Source of the DNA: Gallionellales bacterium GWA2_54_124
GTDB lineage: Bacteria; Pseudomonadota; Gammaproteobacteria; Burkholderiales; Gallionellaceae
Assembly: GCA_001801025.1 (NCBI GenBank)
Contig: MGWO01000013.1
Coordinates: forward strand, 318,492 to 382,491
Direction of reading: 5' to 3'
Length of the DNA stretch: 64,000 bases
The notes below the pieces were generated by a model. The model worked only from the letters and a program-made list of their open reading frames with translations, was not told the DNA's origin and made no database searches. Position numbers and translations under genes: made by a program. Shown here in pieces: positions 31,139 to 40,541 of the stretch (its first letter is position 1; every line of letters begins with the position of its first letter).

Positions 31139-32866
31139 TCATTTCGATCTGACTTGGCGGTTCAAATTTTCGACGCGATCGCGGCTACGCGCAATATCGT
31201 CCGACCAGTCCCGATCCGAATCAACCACGGTCGGCTTGAGCAAAATAACCAGCTCGCGCTTGCTCGACACTTTGCTGGTTTGGCCGAATATCGATTTGGA
31301 AAGTCCAGGCAGGCCCGATTCACCATTTGTCGAGTCCTGACGCATCAAACCGCCAATCGCGACGATCTGCCCGTCGCGCGCGCGCACGATACTGTCCGTC
31401 TCAGAAATGGAGCTGGAAGCCATCGGCAGTGTATAGGTTCCGGTCGTCACGCCCAGATTCAACACCTTATTCACCGTGGTCACCGAACTGATGGACGGGT
31501 GCACATGTAAAATAATCTCGTTGTTTTCATCGATTTTTGGCGTTACATCCAGCACGATCCCTGAAAAAAACGGCTGGGTTTTTATCGTAGGTGCTGTGCC
31601 CGCCACATTGACGGTGGCCTGCGACCCACCGGAAATTTCTGTGACAAAAAACTCATCGGTGCCGACTTTCAATACCGCTTTCTGGTTGTTTAACGTCGAA
31701 ATTCGGGGACTGGACAGCACATGCACATCGCCTTGTGACTCCAAAAAATTGAGCAGCAAGGCAAAGCTGCTGGTCTGGAAAGCCAGACCAAACAAAGAAC
31801 CTGTGCCGGCCGCATTAGGCAGCAGGGTCGCGCCCGGCAAGGCGCTCAGTGCCGCATTTGAAATATCAGTAGCGCCCACACCTGCCGTTGCCGGATTCAA
31901 CACACTGCCAGCGCCGCCGACACCAACGGATGAAAAACTGTTTAAACCATTTTTAAATGCGCCCCAATTCACACCCGACTGAAAACTATCGTTGAGCTGC
32001 ACATCGATGATTTTCGCTTCAAGTATCACCTGCCGCTCAACGGAAATCTGCGATGCCTTTAAAAACGCAGTTACATTTCTAATTTCATCGGGCAAAGCAC
32101 GAATAACGATCACACCGGACATCGGGCTGACCGACAGGCTGCGATCAGCCGGCAAGCGCGCACCTTTACCATCGGATGCATCCTTGCCACCCAAAATAAG
32201 TCTGAGTGCCTGCGCCAGTTCCTCCCAGAAATCCGACTTACTTTTCATGGAAACTTTGCTGGTATCGGTACTGCCCGCCCCGTATTGATACTGGGAGGAT
32301 GACTGAGCTGCATTCGCATTGGCCTGCCCCTGCGCGCTGGCATTACCGATATTATCTGAAACAGAACTCGACTTCACACGCAAAGAGGATGACCCTTCGC
32401 GCAATCCGGTCAGGTAATTCACCTGAAAAATACGCGTCTGCAAAGTCAGCGGCTGCACAAAAATGCGCGTGCCATCGAGCTTATAGTCATAACCGTACAT
32501 TTCCTTGACCGCTTCGAGGGCATCGAACACGGTGACGTCTTTCAAGTTCAGTGAAATACTGCCTGTCACATCAGGATGCACCAGCATGCTGTAGCGCGTT
32601 CCAGATACGATCGCCATAAATACCTGACTCGCGGGGGTATTATTAACGGACAAATCAAACTTAGTCTCCAAGGGCTTGCTATCGGCCTTGATCATCGCGG
32701 CATCCAGCTGAGGCAACAACGCCTCATTGACAGCATCGTCCCTGCTCGGTTGCACAGCTTGATTCATTTCCTGCCTGATTGCATCCACTGTCAGATTGTG
32801 GCTCTTATTGGCCGCACAGCCGCCCAACAGCAAAATTCCTGCGAAAAACACCCCGATTTTCTTCAT
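31139..32866 (-). CDS. mshL: MSHA secretin MshL
   Basis: The 575-residue outer-membrane lipoprotein forms the pore through which the pilus leaves. A lipobox (GILLLGGC) is followed by an N-domain (VTVFDALEAVKEMYGYDYKLDG), a Ser-rich linker (about 190-210) and the C-terminal secretin domain (VGVGGAG, VLSSPRISTLNNQKAVLKVG, then a DGQIVAIGGLM segment). The start overlaps the mshK stop as ATGA. Confidence 0.95.
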   Translation of the reverse strand: MKKIGVFFAGILLLGGCAANKSHNLTVDAIRQEMNQAVQPSRDDAVNEALLPQLDAAMIKADSKPLETKFDLSVNNTPASQVFMAIVSGTRYSMLVHPDVTGSISLNLKDVTVFDALEAVKEMYGYDYKLDGTRIFVQPLTLQTRIFQVNYLTGLREGSSSLRVKSSSVSDNIGNASAQGQANANAAQSSSQYQYGAGSTDTSKVSMKSKSDFWEELAQALRLILGGKDASDGKGARLPADRSLSVSPMSGVIVIRALPDEIRNVTAFLKASQISVERQVILEAKIIDVQLNDSFQSGVNWGAFKNGLNSFSSVGVGGAGSVLNPATAGVGATDISNAALSALPGATLLPNAAGTGSLFGLAFQTSSFALLLNFLESQGDVHVLSSPRISTLNNQKAVLKVGTDEFFVTEISGGSQATVNVAGTAPTIKTQPFFSGIVLDVTPKIDENNEIILHVHPSISSVTTVNKVLNLGVTTGTYTLPMASSSISETDSIVRARDGQIVAIGGLMRQDSTNGESGLPGLSKSIFGQTSKVSSKRELVILLKPTVVDSDRDWSDDIARSRDRVENLNRQVRSK

Positions 32867-33297
32867 TTTTTATCCCCGTTTGAGACCTTCTTGTCGGTCT
32901 GCACTGGTGGCGCATCACTTTTGGTCTTGCTTATCATCACATCGGGAAACAACATCAGCACTTGCCTCCCATTACGCGTTTTTAACACCACATTCATCGC
33001 GTTAACTTCGATCAGTCTGGCCTCCCCCACGCGTCCGCCGAGTTCAACGGTTTGACCGTCAATGATCGCAGCGCGCCGGTTTTTGGAAATCAGGATGGAT
33101 TGCAGACCGGGTTCCAGTTTTGTCTCAATCTGCACCGACGCCTCAACAGGCGTCAAAACGCTGACCGGCGGACGGGTCGGGTCGGCCAGTTCCTCTGCAC
33201 AACAGAAAACCGGCAACAAAAAACTAGCAACCGAGAATAGAAAACGCACCTTACCCCACTCGCGACTAACGACTGACGACTGACGACTGTGCTTCAT
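32863..33297 (-). CDS. mshK: MSHA biogenesis protein MshK
   Basis: The product of about 144 residues is a small periplasmic protein resembling the secretin-partner PilP/GspC region: DPTRPP, then LQSILISKNRRAAIIDGQTVELGG, then VVLKTRNGRQVLML. A signal peptide is present, but its upstream residues (HSRQSSVVSREW) are encoded by acgactg heptamers. The start at 33297 gives the ATGA overlap with mshJ seen elsewhere in this operon. Confidence 0.85.
   Translation of the reverse strand: MKHSRQSSVVSREWGKVRFLFSVASFLLPVFCCAEELADPTRPPVSVLTPVEASVQIETKLEPGLQSILISKNRRAAIIDGQTVELGGRVGEARLIEVNAMNVVLKTRNGRQVLMLFPDVMISKTKSDAPPVQTDKKVSNGDKK
33205..33289. repeat. heptamer repeats in the mshK signal-peptide region
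   Basis: Clear units at 33262-33289 are gcgacta, acgactg, acgactg, acgactg. The adjoining stretch towards 33205 keeps a weaker 7-bp rhythm with recurring GT at unit ends on the minus strand. The array encodes the N-terminal part of MshK. Confidence 0.7.
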
Positions 33298-33947
33298 ACC
33301 GTCAACCATGTTTTATCCAGACTCAGCGTATAAACGGTCAAAGTCAGCACCGAATCCGGATGTTTGGCAACTGACAAACTCACCTCCCCCCAGAACATCT
33401 GAATGGGCATGTTTTCCAGCGCAGTCAGATAGCGCAGCAAATCCAGATAGTCACCGCGCACGGTAATTTGCACGCCGTGCTTATAAACCGGCGCTGCTGT
33501 TTTACCCTCTGTTTTCTGCTCAAGCAACAAGCTCAGCGGCAGCGTCTTCAATTCAACCAACTGCAGTTTATCGTTACGGCTCAATACCTGCTCGAGCAAC
33601 TCGGCCATCTTGCCGGGTTCAACCAGTCTCGCGCTGCGTTCTTTAAGAAAATTTTCATTTTCCTGAATTTGCCCTTTTAACTCGCTGATGCGAACGCGCA
33701 ACGGAGAGTGTTGAATATCTTGCTTGGCTTGCAAAATAGTCTTAATGGCTTGCTGCAAATTGTTCGTCTCCTGCTCCTGCTGCGCCATCTTCAGCGAAAT
33801 CGCTTTTTGCCTGACCAGCAGAGGGTCGAGCAACAGGGCGTTCAATAGCAGAATCAGCAGCCCTACCGCGGCTGAAAAAATCATGGCCCGCTCACGCGTC
33901 GACATTGCGTCAACCTTAACGCGCGTCAGCTCCCAATATTTTTTCAT
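33294..33947 (-). CDS. mshJ: MSHA biogenesis protein MshJ (PilO/GspM-like)
   Basis: The 217-residue bitopic protein has a short cytoplasmic start, a membrane segment (about 22-42), a coiled coil (about 45-110) and a ferredoxin-like periplasmic domain ending in EVSLSVAKHPDSVLTLTVYTL. This matches the PilO/GspM role in the inner-membrane alignment complex. It overlaps the PilN-like gene by ATGA. Confidence 0.85.
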   Translation of the reverse strand: MKKYWELTRVKVDAMSTRERAMIFSAAVGLLILLLNALLLDPLLVRQKAISLKMAQQEQETNNLQQAIKTILQAKQDIQHSPLRVRISELKGQIQENENFLKERSARLVEPGKMAELLEQVLSRNDKLQLVELKTLPLSLLLEQKTEGKTAAPVYKHGVQITVRGDYLDLLRYLTALENMPIQMFWGEVSLSVAKHPDSVLTLTVYTLSLDKTWLTV

Positions 33948-34540
33948 AGTTGACTATCCGGCGCGGTGAACAGGGTAAATTCCAAATATTTGGCCTCTTT
34001 GGCCGGCTGCATTTGCAAGTTTGAAAAAGTTTTGCCATGCATGATGCTTTCATGACTGAGCTTTTGAATATAGGCCGGCACCGATTCCGGCGCGAGTGTG
34101 CCGCCACTCAGAGTGATTTCAGCAGAATTCACCTTAAAACCTGTCAACCAGAGCCCGGGCACCACCTGCCGTGAAAAGGCGCGCATATACTCCGAAAAAC
34201 CGCTGGTATTGCTCACCTGACCTTCACGCAGCGTGTCCGTCAGCAACCTCGCCTCTTCGGCCTTTTTTTCCAGTTGCTGCAATTCGCTCTGGAGCAATTC
34301 ATTGGTTTTCTGCGGAGAAAATCCGGCAGAATAACCGGCTAACTCCCTCTGCTCAACATTGAGCCTCGCCAGCACCTGCGCAGCCTGCTTGTCCAACTCA
34401 CGAACCTGATACAGTGCATAGCCGTACAAAATCAACGCTCCCACAAAAATGGCCGCTAACCCCTGCAACATGGTTACCAGTGAGAAATGCGTTTCCTGTT
34501 TGAGAAAATCAGGATTGAATAGATTGATCTGCTGACTCAT
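33944..34540 (-). CDS. PilN-domain MSHA alignment protein
   Basis: The 198-residue protein begins MSQQINLFNPDFL, the NL(F/Y)NP start typical of PilN-like proteins that binds the PilM-like partner. It then has a membrane segment (about 22-45), a coiled coil and a PilN periplasmic domain. It sits between the PilM-like MshI and MshJ, exactly as in PilMNO complexes. In some annotations this is MshI2. Confidence 0.88.
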   Translation of the reverse strand: MSQQINLFNPDFLKQETHFSLVTMLQGLAAIFVGALILYGYALYQVRELDKQAAQVLARLNVEQRELAGYSAGFSPQKTNELLQSELQQLEKKAEEARLLTDTLREGQVSNTSGFSEYMRAFSRQVVPGLWLTGFKVNSAEITLSGGTLAPESVPAYIQKLSHESIMHGKTFSNLQMQPAKEAKYLEFTLFTAPDSQL

Positions 34541-35493
34541 CAGGCGCGACTCTCCTGACGCAAAGCCGCACCCAGCGTGGGCAGCACCATCGCGGCAAAT
34601 TCACTGTCAGCCATCGCGGGCACCGCACTGATATCCAGCACTTGCGACAGATCAACGCCCTCTACCGCCATGCCCACTGTTGAAACTAAATAATCGAGCA
34701 AACCTGAATCATCCGGTGCACTCAGCAACACTCGACTTAGCGATAAATGGTTAAACTGCCGGTCGAAGTAATCGAGTGAACGCTGCAACTCCAACTCGAC
34801 CCGGTCGCGATATTGTTCACGCAGCGCTTCATTTGCATCACGCAACTGAGGCAGCGTGATCTCGATACGACGGGACAAATACAATTCACCGTCCGCCGTA
34901 AAAGTCAGCAAGCCTCCCTGTTCATCGAACGCCAGCAGCGCCAGCGCGCGATCTGACTGCTCGAACAACCGCGCCACGTTGCGCTGCGCCGTCTCGGGGA
35001 TTTCAATGATACTCAGCGCAAGTCTGGCCTGTTCAAACAAGGCCATACGTTTTTTGATCGTTTCATTGGGAGTGGCAATGGCAAACAGAGATTGGTTATG
35101 TTCCGGCCGGTTTTTGTTAACAGGGATGCGTAACACATCCACCGCAGCATCATCGACCGAGTAAGCCAGACTATCCTTAATTTTCCAGCGCATCGCCGTT
35201 TTCAGCTCATTGTCAGGCACATTAGGCGCCTCCATCAACATGATCTGGTACTCGCCGGCAGCAAGCAAGGTCGTACAAGCCTCATTCCCCAGATCCGATT
35301 CCCGCTTCAGTCGCTCCAGATACGCCACAGAGACCGCGGAATTCTCATGGTACTCACAACGCAACACACGCGGAATTTCAGCATCGAATGACAACTGAAT
35401 CAGAAATACGCCGTGCGATGTCAGACCGACCGCCAGCCAGCCGGCGTCGCGCGGCTTGGCTTTGAGGAAGGAAGTGATGGACGGAATCTTCAT
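34540..35493 (-). CDS. mshI: MSHA biogenesis protein MshI (PilM-like)
   Basis: The 317-residue cytoplasmic protein has an actin-like fold of the PilM type. It shows GWLAVGLTSHGVFL near the start, MLMEAPNVPDNELKTAMRWKIKD and LSIIEIPETAQRNVARLF. It should dock on the PilN-like protein encoded next, with which it overlaps by one base. A 74-bp gap separates it from mshQ; I see nothing specific in the gap. Confidence 0.88.
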   Translation of the reverse strand: MKIPSITSFLKAKPRDAGWLAVGLTSHGVFLIQLSFDAEIPRVLRCEYHENSAVSVAYLERLKRESDLGNEACTTLLAAGEYQIMLMEAPNVPDNELKTAMRWKIKDSLAYSVDDAAVDVLRIPVNKNRPEHNQSLFAIATPNETIKKRMALFEQARLALSIIEIPETAQRNVARLFEQSDRALALLAFDEQGGLLTFTADGELYLSRRIEITLPQLRDANEALREQYRDRVELELQRSLDYFDRQFNHLSLSRVLLSAPDDSGLLDYLVSTVGMAVEGVDLSQVLDISAVPAMADSEFAAMVLPTLGAALRQESRA

Positions 35494-35567
35494 AAGTACG
35501 CGAAGTTAATTTAGCAAGTGCCTGTTGTCAATGATTATCCGCATATATTCTTCAATACCAGCTGTCC

Positions 35568-38500
35568 TCAGCGCCCGCGCCTTCCCCGATAAATGAACAC
35601 CGGATTACCGCCATACACGCCAAATGTCGCCCGCGCGCTACCCGGCAGCGGAAGATAAGCCGGAGAGGCAAGATCAATATCAACGCTGCCATTCCCCCCC
35701 ATTCCCGGTGCCGACAGCCTGATCACCCCTTGACCATTGCTGATCACAGGGTTGATCAGCGTGGTTTTAGCCGCGTTAAGATTAAGCTGATAATTGCTAA
35801 GCGCGAGGGTTAACGCCGAAATACTATCGTCCGCGCTTGTCACATAGGCCGTGCCGTCCCAATATTCAATCGTGACCGGCAACGCCAGCGCAAGCAACTC
35901 CGAGCCATAAGCGTTGACAATACGACTGCGACCGTAGCGAAACGCCGTCGTACCCAACAGCGCGTGGTCGCTGCCCGCCACCGCATCCGTATCGAGGTCA
36001 TAGCAGGCCGCCACATCCGGATTATTGCAGACCGTACCGATATCGGACTCTACCGCCGCGCCATCGCTGTCGAGCGGCGCGATGCCGATATCGACCGCGT
36101 TGTATACGCCATCGGGCGACACACCGCGACTAATCGTGAACGGCACGGTAATCTCGGCCTGCGCCTGCGAGCCCGCACCGCCGGGCTGTGAGAAACAAGG
36201 ACTCGTTGCGCAGGTCACGACCGGCATACCGGCATTGCTGATACGCGACGTCAGATAACTTGGCGTCGTCGAATCGATCGCCGCGAGATTCAGATTGGCA
36301 AAAACAGACGGGTCGAGTTTTGCATAATTGTTCGCCGCCGTACTCGAATTCTGATAGTTCTGCGACGGCACGCCGTCCATACTCACCGGTACCAGAATAA
36401 ACGAGGCATCGATCTGTTCGCCCATGTAAGTATAGGCAGGGCACGGCGTCACCTCGTCCGAAATCAGCAAGCCTGCATTGCAAATATCGGTGCGATTATC
36501 GAGCAGCGGATTTTGCAGCGCGAATTTCGCCAGCGTAAAACGTCCGATATTTCCGGATGTCGTACCGACCACCTCACCCACGCCCAGATAATCGGAATCG
36601 CCCACGTGCGGCGTCATCGTAATGACCCCAACCTCATCCCAGGCGAAATTATTTCCCACCGCCACACCGCCGGTAAACGCGCCGAAGGTCGGAAACTCAA
36701 CGCCGGTCATATTGCAAGCTGTCGAACTGGCAGGATCAGCACAGGTAATCGCGATATTGCGACCACCTGCCGGTGACACCAGGGCGTTCGAGAGCTTCAC
36801 GTGTTCTGGCGTCACTTCATGTCCGTAATTCGGCGTTGCCGCTCCCTGAGAATTAACAGCGGTGACCGTGACCGAGAAGGCCTCTCCCGACTTGACAAAT
36901 CCCGCCCCCGTCGCATCCGCAGCGCCCGGATTGGCGAAATTATCGCGCACGCGCTTGATATTGGACAGCACAAAGCCTGCCGGCTTAACTACAAACGGGA
37001 TACTTTCGCTGATGATACTGGACGGGGTATAACGCAAATAAAGCGTAATGCGGCCAACATCCGGGTAGTTCAGCGTAAAGGGTGCCAGTGAATTGGCGTT
37101 GAAATTCAAAGAGACGGCTTTATATGTGTTTACCGTTGCCGGATCCGAACCATTCGGCAACCCCGTTGACAATACCGTGCTGGAAGTCACTGCCGTACCT
37201 GCGGCATTGTAGGCATTGACGGTTACCGCAGGACTCTGGCAGCTTGCAGGATCCAGACATTCGAAGGCGATATCCACGCTTTTAGTGACATTGTTAAATG
37301 CATTGCCGCAACTCGCACTGGTCGCCTTCAGGTAATAAACCGGCGACGTCGTTCCCGACACCTGATCCATGTTGCTCAGCGCCACACCGGCGGCATTGGT
37401 GATGGCAAAACCGCCGCCTGCGAATAAAATGGCATTCGACAATTCGGCCGCCGGGGTATTGGCCGTCAAGGACGCTCCCGTTGCATTATCCGACACACCG
37501 AGGGTGACGCTGCCAGCACTCGTATGCATCAACCCCAGCGTCGCCGACGTCTCTCCTGCAGCGTAAGTGTAAGTCGCCTGCCCGTCATTGCCCGTTCCAT
37601 TTGAAAGGCTCCCCGTGCCGGACACAATACTCCAGTCACCCTTGCCGCTTGAAGTGGAGAGTTTAACGGCGCCGCCCCCCCCCGTTGGCGCGCCGTGTGC
37701 CGCGGTATGCGCCGTAATCGTCACGTTGGAAAGCGTGCAGGTCGAGCCGATATTGGCGGCAGAAATAGCCACATGATCCACACTGGTCGCCGCATAATCG
37801 ACCCGCACCTGTATGAAATCCACCGATACAGTGCGATTAGTCGTCGAGGTCGTGCTGGTATTTTTTGCCGAAAATGCAACGCCGAAAGTCGACAGTTTAA
37901 AATCAGTATCCTTCCAGGCCGCCCCCCACAGACTCGTCATGCCGCCATGCATTTCAGCGACATCGGAGGTCGTGTAATTGGTTGTGGTCGCACCGTTCAA
38001 TGCCGTGCTGAGGGTACCGGCTTTGACCAGATAAACAAAGGCATCGCGTATCGAACCGCCGCTGGTCTTGCGCGTGACATACACGGTAATGCCGCTGATC
38101 GCAGCGCCTGCCGGAATCGCGGCAAAATTAAACCCGGTACATTTCAGATAATTAGTCGTTGTATTTCTAATGACGTTGCCCGCGATGGAATACACGGTAT
38201 CGGCTGCCTGCGCATTCCCCGGATTCGTCCACGCCATTGTCCCGACACCGGTCATACTGGTACAAGACGTCGGACTGGAGACCACAAACCCAGCACCCGC
38301 CTTGGTCACGCAAGGATTGCTGCCCGTGACGGTAAAGCCGTGCGGACAGGCCACACCGGTTCCCGCCAGATTGTAATAGGTCTTGTTGAGCGGCGAAATC
38401 GGCACGGCAGGCGAAGTATAGGTGACGGTATTGCCGCTGGCCGATGCGCTCAGCACACCCACGGTGGACGTCGCCGTTACGGTCAGACTTGAATTCACCC

Positions 38501-39203
38501 CCTGCGTCCACGCATTCGTCACAGACTTTTGTTTAATGGATGCGAGACTAACGCTGCCATTATTGGTGATTTTCGTCGTAGACGCATTAAAACTCGCCGC
38601 AGACACGCTGGCATTGATCACCCCCGCAGCCCCGATCACGGTGCTGTCGGCATAAAAACGCAGAAAGGTCGTTGTCGCAGTGGCGATCGTCGAATTGATC
38701 GTACCGTTGATGGTCAGCACCGAGCCTGCAATCGTATTTCCCGCCGCATTGCGTCCGGCATACAATCGCGACGATCCGGAAAAGTTCAAAATGGACCCGG
38801 CAGCAATTTGCGGTGCCGTACCCGAAATGTAGAGTCGACTACCCGAATAAGCGCCGCTGCCGGAAATCACCGCTGCCGCACCGGTCACATCCATGTTTCC
38901 TGAGCCGGAAATCATGCCATTATTGGTCAGTGCACCGGTGAGCGTCAGCGTTTGCCCGCCATCGGTCAGTATCGCACCGGCATTCACCGCCAGCGATGAG
39001 GTGGTATAAAACGCATCCAGTGTGACCGTAAAGGGGGACGCCAGCACGACCGTATCGGTACTCGCCGGCACTTTTCCGCAACTCCAGGTCGCAGAACTGC
39101 CCCAGCGTCCATTCGTACGACTGGTACAAGTGGCGGCCTGAACCACCACAGATAACATCAAACCCGCCAGTATCCACAACACACGTTTATTCAAGTGATT
39201 CAT
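35568..39203 (-). CDS. mshQ: MshQ-like giant pilus-associated protein (DUF6701)
   Basis: The secreted protein of about 1,211 residues has a signal peptide (to about residue 24), then a G8/beta-helix-like N-terminal region rich in Asn, Gly, Ser and Thr (ATWSCGKVPASTDTVV onwards). A domain with many paired cysteines follows, then a C-terminal DUF6701 domain ending in ARATFGVYGGNPVFIYRGR. MshQ proteins are encoded with minor pilins and are presumed adhesive tips; that function is inference. The ATG at 39203 is used because it begins the signal peptide. Composition is low in charged residues compared with its neighbours. Confidence 0.9.
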   Translation of the reverse strand: MNHLNKRVLWILAGLMLSVVVQAATCTSRTNGRWGSSATWSCGKVPASTDTVVLASPFTVTLDAFYTTSSLAVNAGAILTDGGQTLTLTGALTNNGMISGSGNMDVTGAAAVISGSGAYSGSRLYISGTAPQIAAGSILNFSGSSRLYAGRNAAGNTIAGSVLTINGTINSTIATATTTFLRFYADSTVIGAAGVINASVSAASFNASTTKITNNGSVSLASIKQKSVTNAWTQGVNSSLTVTATSTVGVLSASASGNTVTYTSPAVPISPLNKTYYNLAGTGVACPHGFTVTGSNPCVTKAGAGFVVSSPTSCTSMTGVGTMAWTNPGNAQAADTVYSIAGNVIRNTTTNYLKCTGFNFAAIPAGAAISGITVYVTRKTSGGSIRDAFVYLVKAGTLSTALNGATTTNYTTSDVAEMHGGMTSLWGAAWKDTDFKLSTFGVAFSAKNTSTTSTTNRTVSVDFIQVRVDYAATSVDHVAISAANIGSTCTLSNVTITAHTAAHGAPTGGGGAVKLSTSSGKGDWSIVSGTGSLSNGTGNDGQATYTYAAGETSATLGLMHTSAGSVTLGVSDNATGASLTANTPAAELSNAILFAGGGFAITNAAGVALSNMDQVSGTTSPVYYLKATSASCGNAFNNVTKSVDIAFECLDPASCQSPAVTVNAYNAAGTAVTSSTVLSTGLPNGSDPATVNTYKAVSLNFNANSLAPFTLNYPDVGRITLYLRYTPSSIISESIPFVVKPAGFVLSNIKRVRDNFANPGAADATGAGFVKSGEAFSVTVTAVNSQGAATPNYGHEVTPEHVKLSNALVSPAGGRNIAITCADPASSTACNMTGVEFPTFGAFTGGVAVGNNFAWDEVGVITMTPHVGDSDYLGVGEVVGTTSGNIGRFTLAKFALQNPLLDNRTDICNAGLLISDEVTPCPAYTYMGEQIDASFILVPVSMDGVPSQNYQNSSTAANNYAKLDPSVFANLNLAAIDSTTPSYLTSRISNAGMPVVTCATSPCFSQPGGAGSQAQAEITVPFTISRGVSPDGVYNAVDIGIAPLDSDGAAVESDIGTVCNNPDVAACYDLDTDAVAGSDHALLGTTAFRYGRSRIVNAYGSELLALALPVTIEYWDGTAYVTSADDSISALTLALSNYQLNLNAAKTTLINPVISNGQGVIRLSAPGMGGNGSVDIDLASPAYLPLPGSARATFGVYGGNPVFIYRGRRGR

Positions 39204-39213
39204 TTTTACCCCG

Positions 39214-39630
39214 CTATTGCACAAGCTTAGCCGTGGCGACCTGCTCCACGTAATTTATCTCGCCCGGCACGCCGGTCGTTCTGGCGACCGATGAGACCGC
39301 ATAGACCCAAAGCGTGGCAGCCCCCTCAACATACGAAGCGGCCGAGCAATTCACCGTCACCGCGAACGGCGCGAGCCGGTTGTCGCTAAAGGATACCGCC
39401 GTCGTCGCAGGACACCCGGCAGTCCAGGCAACCGAGGACAGCGCAACATGGTAGGCCGCCACCTCAATCCCAGCCAGCGCCGCCTGATAACCGCGCGCTG
39501 CCATCGCATCCACGGCCTGACTCTGATTCTGCGTGGTAGATAAGGTGACTGCAAAAGTACCCAGCGCTGCGATTACCACCAGCAAAAAAATCGCCGTAAT
39601 CAGAGAAAAACCTTTTTGCAATTTTTTCAT
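39214..39630 (-). CDS. mshP: minor pseudopilin MshP
   Basis: The 138-residue prepilin starts MKKLQKG^FSLITAIFLLVVIAALG, the characteristic MshP start, with cleavage expected after G7. The helix is followed by a small globular domain with two cysteines. It overlaps mshO by ATGA and precedes mshQ by 10 bp. Confidence 0.9.
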   Translation of the reverse strand: MKKLQKGFSLITAIFLLVVIAALGTFAVTLSTTQNQSQAVDAMAARGYQAALAGIEVAAYHVALSSVAWTAGCPATTAVSFSDNRLAPFAVTVNCSAASYVEGAATLWVYAVSSVARTTGVPGEINYVEQVATAKLVQ

Positions 39631-40541
39631 GGCATATTACTCACATGAATCTCCTGATACAGGCTCACGCTCTCGCCCCCCGAAGTCAGCGTAAGGCGCA
39701 CGCCCAGCAAGCCCATGCGCTGATTAGCCGCCGTGTAATCGATGCTGCATCCGCTCACCTTGTCGGCCAGGATCGCGCGTGTACCTGTCAGCACGCCAGG
39801 GTTTACCTGCACCGGATTGAAACCATACCCCCAATGCCGCACCAGACTTGCCTGACCATGACCACTTGAATCGAGCGCGCCCAGTGTTCCTTCACAGGCA
39901 TACGTCACCGCCTGCTGCGCCCCGTCGACCACATCGAAGCGCTGGCTGCCCAACCGGGCAAACGAAGGAAATTTCGTCGGCGTAATCACCACATTCGATT
40001 GTGTGCCGGCTGTTCCGGCATAAGCGCGCAACACACCCGATGTCGTCGCATCATAGGCAGGCCCGCCGTCCGATTGCGTGCTGCCGATCACGATATAGTC
40101 ATTTGCAGCAAAGCTCATCGGTGAGCCGATGACGTCAAAACTACTGTCCGAGCTGCTAAAATCCAGCACATCTCCCACCCCTGAGGCGGGATCGGTCATA
40201 TCCTGCGCCGCACGGTAACGCCCGACGTCTTTCGTTGGCAGGAACTCGAGACAGGGGGTCGCCCCGCACCCCGCGACCCGCACACTATTCGCGACCGCGA
40301 TGCTGACGTCCCCGGCCAGACGGTAAAACGCCGTATCGGCGATATTGGTAAGCTCTGCCCGCCGCGCCACATCCATGTACTGCTGCACGGGCCATTTGAG
40401 AAACACCGCCACCATGCTGCCGATGATGCCGGTAATCGTAATCACCATCACCAGTTCGATCAGGGTAAATCCTCGACAGACGTGAGGAATGAGGAATCCC
40501 TGCCTCCTGCCTTCTGCATCCCGCATCCGGTCTTTACGCAT
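39627..40541 (-). CDS. mshO: minor pseudopilin MshO, with heptamer-coded leader
   Basis: The 304-residue prepilin has the processing site CRG^FTLIELVMVI, then PVQQYMDVARRAELTNIADTAFYRLAGD and CLEFLPTKDVGRYRA, all typical of MshO. The leader is unusually long (24 residues), and 14 of its codons come from six 7-bp units at 40484-40525. The start overlaps the mshD stop. Confidence 0.9.
   Translation of the reverse strand: MRKDRMRDAEGRRQGFLIPHVCRGFTLIELVMVITITGIIGSMVAVFLKWPVQQYMDVARRAELTNIADTAFYRLAGDVSIAVANSVRVAGCGATPCLEFLPTKDVGRYRAAQDMTDPASGVGDVLDFSSSDSSFDVIGSPMSFAANDYIVIGSTQSDGGPAYDATTSGVLRAYAGTAGTQSNVVITPTKFPSFARLGSQRFDVVDGAQQAVTYACEGTLGALDSSGHGQASLVRHWGYGFNPVQVNPGVLTGTRAILADKVSGCSIDYTAANQRMGLLGVRLTLTSGGESVSLYQEIHVSNMP
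40484..40525. repeat. six heptamers coding the MshO leader peptide
   Basis: Units in order are gaggaat, gaggaat, ccctgcc, tcctgcc, ttctgca, tcccgca (42 bp). They encode the residues between the MshO start and the CRG^FTLIEL cleavage site. Because 42 is a multiple of three, the frame is kept. Confidence 0.8.

Noticed and set aside
37695..38492. 265-codon frame antisense to mshQ
   Set aside because: Composition reflects the opposite strand of a Gly/Ser/Thr-rich gene; no motif.
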